The notes beneath the pieces were generated by a model, which was not told the origin of the DNA, made no database searches, and worked only from the letters and a program-made list of their open reading frames with translations. Made by a program: the position numbers and the translations under genes. Shown one piece after another: positions 19,385-24,957 of a stretch of DNA of 24,957 nucleotides (the first letter of the stretch is position 1; each line of letters opens with the position of its first letter). This DNA comes from Chara braunii (lineage: Eukaryota > Streptophyta > Charophyceae > Charales > Characeae), in the NCBI GenBank assembly GCA_003427395.1, contig BFEA01000379.1, positions 885,175 through 910,131 on the forward strand. The letters run 5' to 3'.

Positions 19385-20090
19385 ACCACCTGGAACGTGC
19401 GGGGTCTCGGCGATACCGGGGGGCGAGGAAAGAGAGCGAGAATCAAATCTTGGCTCCATTCCAATCGTATTTTCATCCTGTGCATGCAGGAGACGAAGTT
19501 GGACCAAGATAAGATTGAAGCGCTGGGAGCGTGGTGGGATGGCCCACAAGTGTGACTCCTGCTGTTGAATCACGTGGAGGAGTCGCAATCTTACTCCATC
19601 GTAGCATGGATGTAGAGATCATTGATCATGACTTCGACCAGCAGGGGAGGTGGGCATGGGTTAAGTTAAGAACTGCGAACAAATACTGGGCTATAGCTTC
19701 TGTTTACGCATCCACTGAACGGGTAGAGAGGAATTTTTTTTTTGAACAGCTCTGGGATATCCTCCCTGATGAGGACGATATTGTGATCGCGGGTGATTGA
19801 AATGTTGCATTAGATGATGCGAATCCGTGTTTTTATACGGGCAGAGCGGGCAAGGACCTTGATGCCCTGTTGGACCTGGTTACGAAGTTGGACTTATATG
19901 ACCCGTTCAGACTCTCTCATCCCTCCGATCCAGGATTCACCTGGTATTCGTCCCAACTGTTGTCAGGCAGGAAAGTAAATCCACGAAGAATAGATTATTT
20001 CCTTACCAGTAAGACTGTTTGGGACGCCACCGTGACGGTCTCTACCCAAACTCATCCCTCCTCGGATCATAGCCCAGTTACTTTGACGTT
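19385..20090 (+). other. ORF2 APE-type endonuclease domain
   Basis: Hallmarks of the exonuclease/endonuclease/phosphatase fold appear in order. They are Asn of TWNVRG (19394), Glu of CMQETKLD (19490), RGGVAIL, VYAST, GD-stop-N (Asp 19795, stop 19798, Asn 19801), RIDYFL (19987-20004) and the SDH triad (Asp 20065, His 20068). All catalytic positions are kept; only the residue between Asp and Asn is lost to TGA. A one-base frame change near 19550 lies between the QET and RGG motifs. L1-type endonucleases prefer A/T-rich targets, which fits the poly(A)-rich neighbourhood. Confidence 0.88.
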
Positions 20091-20495
20091 TTTGAGGGGC
20101 GATGGCCCGGAGCGTGGGAAGAGAATTTTTAGGCTTAACGTGGAAACAATTAGGGACGACGGTGTTCGGGAATGGGTGACCCACCAGCTGAGGAAATGAG
20201 AGTCTAAAAAGCAGTTGTTCTCCTCCACTGACGAATGGTGGGACGCCTGCATTTTTTTTATATCAGCTATGCTCAGTATTGTTTCGAAGATCTTGGCCTT
20301 GCATGACAACAAGGAAGAAGCTCGAGCTAAGAAAAAGGTATAAGAAGCCGAAGAAATGATCCGCAATCTTCCCCACGGTTCGGTAGACTCGCATTGGTGG
20401 AGTGTGGTAAGGGCAGAAAGGATGAATGTGTGGGATGAAATTCAGGAAAGAAAGTCGGCCAGATGGAAGGAGATACTAACAACAAAAGNCATTGT

Positions 20496-20581
20496 ATCGG
20501 GTGATCGGATGACAAAGCAAACGTTTCAACGCTTACTGCCGCACTTCTCCCACAAGGAGATNAAATCANTTNAGCATCCAT
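20496..20581. repeat. First copy of an 86-bp artificial duplication inside ORF2
   Basis: Repeated at 20623-20708 with offset 127. Three Ns in this copy (20562, 20569, 20572) correspond to A, A and T in the second copy, so the second copy can resolve them. Confidence 0.93.
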
Positions 20582-20584
20582 CAC

Positions 20585-20622
20585 CTGTCTCTTATACACA
20601 TCTAGATGTGTATAAGAGACAG
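20585..20622. other. Second Nextera mate-pair junction adapter (library artefact)
   Basis: The same 38 bases as 10059-10096: two 19-bp mosaic ends (right half AGATGTGTATAAGAGACAG) head to head. It interrupts ORF2 between the endonuclease linker and the reverse transcriptase and creates a false frameshift. Confidence 0.98.
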
Positions 20623-20708
20623 ATCGGGTGATCGGATGACAAAGCAAACGTTTCAACGCTTACTGCCGCACTTCTCCCACAAGGAGATAAAATCAATTTA
20701 GCATCCAT
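20623..20708. repeat. Second copy of the 86-bp artificial duplication
   Basis: Matches 20496-20581 at every resolved base. Reading continues from here into the true ORF2 sequence. Confidence 0.93.
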
Positions 20709-20935
20709 TTGATGAGTGTGCACCGACAACATCAACATCAAGGGAGATGTGTAACTACGCAGAGACTTACTTCTGTGATATTCTGACCTCCAGACGNAAT
20801 CCGGATNAACTCCTCAGCGGTCAGNAGGAAAAGTCAGACCTGTGGGACTTGGTGGAAGCCAAACTCCCTCTGACAGCTCGTTTGGATTTAGACCGCCCTA
20901 TTTCAGAACAANAGCTTAAGTTGGCANTGTAGGCT

Positions 20936-21860
20936 ATGGCTAAAGGAAAGGCGCCGGGCTCAGATGGTATCCCGGTGGAATTCTATAGTCTGTTTTGGTC
21001 AAAATTAGCCCCTACCTTGCTTGAGATGTATNACAATGTTTTGACTGGGGGAAAATTATCCTCAAGCATGTCATACGGAGTCATCACCCTNCTTTACAAG
21101 AAAGGAGCACGGGACGAGATAAGGAACTGGCGANCAATCTCTAGGTTGAATGTGTCCTATAAGATTTTAGCTAAGTCACTGGCTAGGACACTAGCAAGAT
21201 ATCTACCGTTGCTGGTCAACCAAGATCAGGCGGCTTTCGTGCAGGGTCGTTCAATCTTTGATAACATAGTTACACCTATAGAGGCCCTGGAGATCGTAGA
21301 GAAGGAGGACAGACCAATTTTCATTCTGCTGCTTGATTTAGAGAAAGCTTACGACAGAGTAAATTGGAGTTTCGTGCTCACCACACTGCGGAAAATGGGC
21401 TTTGGCAACAATTTCTGCAGATGGGTGGTCGTACTGCACACCTTCTCCACTGCATCGGTTATGGTGAACGACCATCTATCTGATCCTTTTCCGTTATCTC
21501 GTTCCCTCCGCCAAGGCTGCCCCTTGGCTCCGCTCCTTTTCGTGATCCAACTGGAAGTCATTATGAGCAACATCAGAGGTCGCCCGGAGATNATTGGGTT
21601 GGCGTTGGCGCACTCAACCTGCAAGGCCAAGGCTCTTGCAGATGATCTGTTCGCTATGTGCGAAAATTCAGCTGCTGCGTTGCAGGCATTGAAGACCCTG
21701 CTGGACGAATACTCCCTGTTCTCTGAAGCTGCGGTGAATTGGAGGAAATCTGTGTATTTCCTATCACAGGAACTCGAGTTGGAAGCTGATTGGGGAATGA
21801 GGCGAATAAGTAAGGGAGAGGCAGAGAGATTTCTAGGAGTTTTGATCTCANTGGAGTNGT
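20936..21860 (+). other. ORF2 reverse transcriptase domain
   Basis: One open frame shows the non-LTR reverse transcriptase motifs: GKAPGSDGIPVEF (motif 0/1), LLDLEKAYDRVNW with the first catalytic Asp at 21335 (motif A), SLRQGCPLAPLLF from 21503 (motif B), ALADDLF with the Asp pair at 21641-21646 (motif C), NWRKS and FLGVLIS (motifs D/E). All three catalytic aspartates survive. An N or stop (TAG 20930) lies just upstream, in the LKLA-stop-AMAKG segment where CAG (Gln) would be expected. Leu-Ala-Asp-Asp replaces the more common Phe/Tyr-Ala-Asp-Asp, a mild variant. Confidence 0.93.
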
Positions 21861-23060
21861 GCCAGGCCTCACAAGAGNAGCTGCTGCAAAANCNGTTGAC
21901 AGCCAGGATCAAATCCTGGAACACAGCACCACATCTTTCGCTNTTTGGGAGAGCCATGGTGGTAAACGTCTCTCTCCTCTCCCTATTAAATTACGTGGGT
22001 GCTGTTCGTATGCTGAGCCTGNCTCTGCTTACAACTGGAGTCCTTTCTCAGCAAGAAGATACACTNCAGTTTCTGGGCAGGGGTAATCAAAGCTTGGAAG
22101 AAAGTGAAGCCTACGGAGTGGTCGCAACCCCAGACCAAAACGGAAGTGCTGGGCCAGCCTCTGTTTGACAACCCTCACATAGTCGATCCGCAAGGTCAGC
22201 CATTTAGAGCTAATCGTGAACTGGGAGCCTTTGGGGAGAAATGGATTTCCANAGGTGTCCTCCGCATCAGNGATATTTGGGATGATATCTTGGGGGGATG
22301 GAAGTCTNCGGAAGAGGTTAGACGGAAGTTAACCCAACTTCATGATGTAGAAGGCAAACTGACGAAACTCATTGCAGCGATACCACAAGCCTGGAAGGAT
22401 CACCTGTCTCCGGAAACGGTGGACCCTCNCGGCACGTGGTATATTGCTCGTACTNAGTTAGAACANCCTGTCTACTGGGAGCTGACGAGTAACACGTGTA
22501 CAGGGGCCAGAACATTTCGCCGATGGGACAAACACCCGGGTTCGACTAACTTGATCTGTCACGTACCGTCTGACACTGACTCGGATCCTGAGTCCTTGGA
22601 TAGCGAGGCAGTAGCTGTCTCGAGTAGGGAACCGTTGCACGTCGGCCCCCTACCCGAAGTCCCCCTGCGCCAGATACGGGTTTTGGGTAAATGGGAGGAA
22701 GTAGATTGCCACAGGGTCATCTCCAAAAGAGACATTCCGTTGGAAGAACGTAAGCTGGACACTATGGCCTGGGGCTGGAGGGGCCTNGGCACAGACGGTG
22801 GGATGCTACCGATGACCGCTATGCAGGNCACGCAAGAANTGTTATTGTCGTACAGGCGCCCGGTCACAGTGGCTGTTGAACGGTGGGACCTGCTAATTAC
22901 AGGCTCAGGCGGAAAAGTGCTTATGAACAGCAACAGGTTATGGTCACAGTTGAAATTACTCCCCTNTCAAAGACACGCTGCAATGCTATGGCTGCTATCG
23001 CTTCTAGTTACCCCGTCCGCGGTTTGGCTAGCAGGTANGGGCATGCTCATTCAGATGGGC

Positions 23061-23150
23061 TGTAAAAGGTGTACGTGGCCATTTGAAACAACAACCCACC
23101 TGTGGTGGGATTGTCCTGCGTCCAGAAGAATTTGGGACTGGTGGGCGATG
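23061..23150 (+). other. ORF2 C-terminal zinc-finger (zf-RVT-like)
   Basis: CKRCTWPFETTTHLWWDC followed by PASRRIWDWW matches the C-X2-C...H-X4-C then W pattern at the C terminus of plant LINE ORF2 proteins (the zf-RVT family). Cys 23061, Cys 23070 and Cys 23112 are intact. The domain is thought to bind element RNA. Confidence 0.8.
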
Positions 23151-23172
23151 CATTGGAAGGAGTTCTCGGCCT

Positions 23173-23199
23173 GGGATTGGGATTGGGATAGGGATTGGG
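23173..23199 (+). repeat. GGGATT repeat, possible G-quadruplex, within ORF2
   Basis: Five GGG runs spaced by ATT or ATA. They encode alternating Trp-Asp residues near the end of ORF2. The spacing satisfies the usual four-run G-quadruplex rule on the coding strand and RNA. Confidence 0.8.
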
Positions 23200-23407
23200 T
23201 GTTGCAAGGCTTCCTCCCGCCCTCAATGCCNTTAGCAGAAGGTTGTGGGTATGTTGTTCAGGCCTGTAGAGCCGTTCTGTCTTCAGTTATTTGGGACAAT
23301 AGGAACAAAGCTTCCTTTTTGGGCAAAGGCACCTCAGACACAGAAACCAAGCTGCTGATCAGATCAAGACTAAGNAGCTATATCAGGGTGGACTGGAATA
23401 GAAGAAC

Positions 23408-23563
23408 GCTATGCACTCACATGACGCGTTTTACTTCTAGATACATTTGGGAGAGTGTGAACGTTACACTGCCAGGCACTCAATGCTCCTCATGTCCAAC
23501 GGGGAGTCAGATCACAAAGTGCCAACCGTCTTCTTCAGAAAAAGCAAAAAAAAAAAAAAAAAA
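23408..23563 (+). repeat. LINE 3'-end module A with poly(A)
   Basis: This starts GCTATGCACTCAC, includes GGGAGAGTGTGAACG and CAACGGGGAGTCAGATCAC, and ends in 18 A. It contains the last ORF2 codons and the 3' end. It is repeated, in whole or part, twice to the right. Confidence 0.85.
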
Positions 23564-23590
23564 GGTGAAAAGGGAAACCAAGCTATGCAC
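23564..23590. repeat. 27-bp direct repeat, right of the LINE
   Basis: Identical to 16878-16904 and placed immediately after the poly(A) tail. A trimmed form, GGTGAAACC, follows the next poly(A) at 23683. Confidence 0.85.
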
Positions 23591-23597
23591 AAAAAAA

Positions 23598-23682
23598 GCT
23601 ATGCACTCACCTGTCGCGTTCAACGGGGAGTCAGATCACGAAGTGCCAATGATGTTCTTCAGAGAAAGAAAAAAAAAAAAAA
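23598..23682 (+). repeat. LINE 3'-end module B, internally deleted, with poly(A)
   Basis: This has the same start as module A (GCTATGCACTCAC) and the same end (CAACGGGGAGTCAGATCACG...TTCTTCAGA, then 14 A), but about 70 bp in the middle are missing. The join lies between GCGTT and CAACGGGG. Confidence 0.85.
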
Positions 23683-23693
23683 GGTGAAACCAA

Positions 23694-23787
23694 GCTCTGC
23701 ACTCNCGTGTCGNGTTTTACGTCCAGATACATTTGGGAGAGTGTGGACGTTACACTGCCTGGCATTCAATGCTCCCCGTGTCCAACG
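23694..23787 (+). repeat. LINE 3'-end module C, 3' truncated
   Basis: This repeats the left part of module A (GCTCTGCACTC...GGGAGAGTGTGGACGTTACACTGCC...GTCCAACG) and then departs into unrelated sequence at 23788. Two N bases fall inside it. Confidence 0.85.
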
Positions 23788-24957
23788 ATCTGTTTCGTAT
23801 TTTTTTCTTCTCCTTTTCGTTTCTGTTTTTCCCCTCGTTTATTTCAGTGTCCGTGCGTTTCCACATAGCACACCACCAGGGCATCGTGCAGTCCTTTTGC
23901 CCCGTTTCCATGGGGCCACCAGCTCCCTCCCCCATTGCCATGCCAAGCCTTTGCCGAAGCGCGGGAAACGCGTAGNGCTAAGGGCCCGTGGCCGATGTAT
24001 GGGCCAAGTACAGGTGGTTTTTTTGAAAGAAGGGGTAACTTCGGCGCAGTCACGAAAACAGTTTGAAATTGCACTTCAGGCAATCCCGTGAACACAACAC
24101 AGCCNCACGTGACCCCACCTGTGCCGAATCGTTGGTTACATACATTCAGCATTACCGGCCCTTTTGCCTCAAGTGCAATTACAAACTCAAACCCTGACTG
24201 CACCGTAGTTTTCTCTTAAAAGAATTTTGATGTACTNAGAAAATCACTACAGAAGCTTCAAAATAGGCAAAATTCGGAAATCAACTCAGAGACCCCCCAT
24301 CATATCCTCTTTACCTTACTCGGGCAAGACTTACTGCAGCAGAGCCACCATCTCCACTGCTNCTGTACCCTATTTCCATCCTACAAGCTAGTCCCCTCAC
24401 TAGTAGGANGCTTGATATCCAACCATCTATTCATCCCACTCAACCTCTTTTTGGAAAAAATAACCCCACAGAACAATCCTGCCTCCATCATGGAAGGGAT
24501 CTTCGAGTCCCTTTCTTCTCATTTTTTGGAAAGCGTATTCGCGCACGCACATTAGAGGTTCTANGATAGTTCTCACCACTTGAGTGTACTCGGCCGTTGG
24601 TACGACCAGATCCGTTCACGACCAAACAAAAGAAGAAGGGAGCCTACCGCTGGGAAAAACGACACGGCTGTCCTCAGGGATCATGGGCGACTAAACGATA
24701 AGAGGAGTGACTTCCAACGGAGCCAGGACAAGACGGATTGAAGTNGAACNTACCGNGCATTAACACCGAAATGGCNAGAGTAGCGTTTACGAGAGGGAAG
24801 ACGAGCACTGACGATGATGAACATGGAATCAACCAGCTTCCCACCACCGAGACGGGCGGCACTCCGAGAAGAGCACCATATGGAGACCGCAAAAGTTGAT
24901 GAAGAAGCAGACCAGGATGAACGAAGGGGCCTCTCCCGGGTGGTAGCGGTGTCTGCT
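23788..24957. other. Unassigned right flank
   Basis: A long pyrimidine tract ends in CAG at 23845-23847, which looks like a plant 3' splice site, but no coding exon follows that I can support. Frames to the right are short and full of unrelated residues. Scattered Ns limit frame reading. The last 300 bp are purine-rich and unassigned. Confidence 0.4.

Larger units (their letters stand above)
19367..23500 (+). pseudogene. LINE ORF2 (endonuclease-reverse transcriptase), multiply disrupted
   Basis: ORF2 nicks DNA and reverse-transcribes the element RNA at the nick. I choose ATG 19367 because it begins MQQIKVTTWNVRGL, directly at the endonuclease fold. Order: APE-type endonuclease (19385-20090), linker, reverse transcriptase (about 20936-21860), connection region, then a C-X2-C...H...C finger near 23061-23114. 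Breaks: frame change near 19546-19556 (about one base lost), TGA 19798 (in GD-N, normally W or F), TGA 20197, TAA 20341, TAG 20930, and a second frame change near 22065-22075. The apparent frame change at 20585 disappears when the 127-base adapter duplication is removed, since 127 is 1 modulo 3. About 1,330 codons after correction, normal for plant L1 ORF2. The 3' end lacks a clean stop before the poly(A). Confidence 0.88.
16878..23590 (+). mobile_element. Decayed L1-type LINE retrotransposon, near full length
   Basis: The element has a 5' leader (16905-17227), ORF1 with a CCHC knuckle, ORF2 with APE endonuclease, reverse transcriptase and a C-terminal zinc finger, and an 18-base poly(A) at 23546-23563. 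It is bounded by exact 27-bp direct repeats. After removal of the 127-base library artefact at 20496-20622 the element is about 6.5 kb, normal for a plant L1. It is non-functional: stops at 17843, 18455, 19798, 20197, 20341 and 20930 and frameshifts near 19,550 and 22,070 break the proteins. Stop changes are a mix of TAG, TAA and TGA, as expected from C-to-T decay of methylated DNA. No LTRs or integrase are present, excluding an LTR retrotransposon. Confidence 0.9.

Noticed and set aside
20585-20622. Genuine ORF2 frameshift
   Set aside because: The frame change is fully explained by 127 extra bases of adapter plus duplication.
17228-20932. Alternative genetic code reading TAG/TAA/TGA as sense
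   Set aside because: All three stop codons appear, frameshifts are also present, and the element is simply decayed; no host gene is available to test recoding.
16878-23590. LTR retrotransposon or endogenous retrovirus
   Set aside because: No LTRs, protease, RNase H-integrase order or primer-binding site; the endonuclease is APE-type and precedes the reverse transcriptase, as in LINEs.

Overview
The window looks like repeat-rich intergenic DNA from a plant nuclear genome, probably a streptophyte. The main evidence is a large, decayed L1-type LINE. Its ORF1 has a CCHC zinc knuckle after a DUF4283-like region, and its ORF2 has an APE-type endonuclease, a reverse transcriptase and a zf-RVT-like zinc finger, which is the usual plant L1 plan. 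Around it lie tRNA-derived SINE-like units, A-tailed retro-insertions, fold-back elements, microsatellites and a diverged minisatellite. I found no convincing host protein gene, rRNA, functional tRNA or CRISPR array. The species cannot be named from this sequence.

Layout. 1-150 is a GT/GC alternating tract. 151-1030 is mostly unique sequence with homopolymer runs. 1031-1870 is a candidate retro-insertion bounded by 21-bp direct repeats. 1870-2240 holds two oppositely oriented tRNA-like SINE heads and a 40-bp-arm hairpin. 2241-4140 is featureless and AT-rich. 4152-4892 is a GC-ended, AT-cored inverted-repeat element. 5165-7260 is mixed sequence with several strong hairpins. 7424-7524 is an (AC)n(AG)n microsatellite. 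8613-8964 contains a nested hairpin and a 74-bp-arm fold-back. 9882-10273 is a library artefact. 11640-13410 contains short diverged repeats and then a 16-unit minisatellite. 15381-15574 is a textbook 5'-truncated retro-insertion with a target-site duplication. 15688-15807 is a recent 60-bp tandem duplication. 16491-16875 holds two poly(A)-tailed fragments in opposite orientation. 16878-23590 is the LINE, followed by tandem copies of its 3' end to 23787. 23788-24957 is unassigned.

The LINE is the only unit with recognisable proteins. ORF1 would bind RNA, the endonuclease would nick the target and the reverse transcriptase would copy the RNA at the nick (target-primed reverse transcription). 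This copy cannot work: it carries at least six premature stops and two frameshifts. A further apparent frame change at 20585 is not biological.

Assembly quality matters here. A perfect 38-bp Nextera mate-pair junction sequence (two mosaic ends head to head) occurs twice, at 10059-10096 and 20585-20622. Each is flanked by an artificial direct duplication (177 bp and 86 bp). Single N calls are scattered from 20489 onward. No new biological system is demonstrated; the most interesting biology is the poly(A)-separated 3'-end modules around the LINE and the recurrent retro-insertion family.
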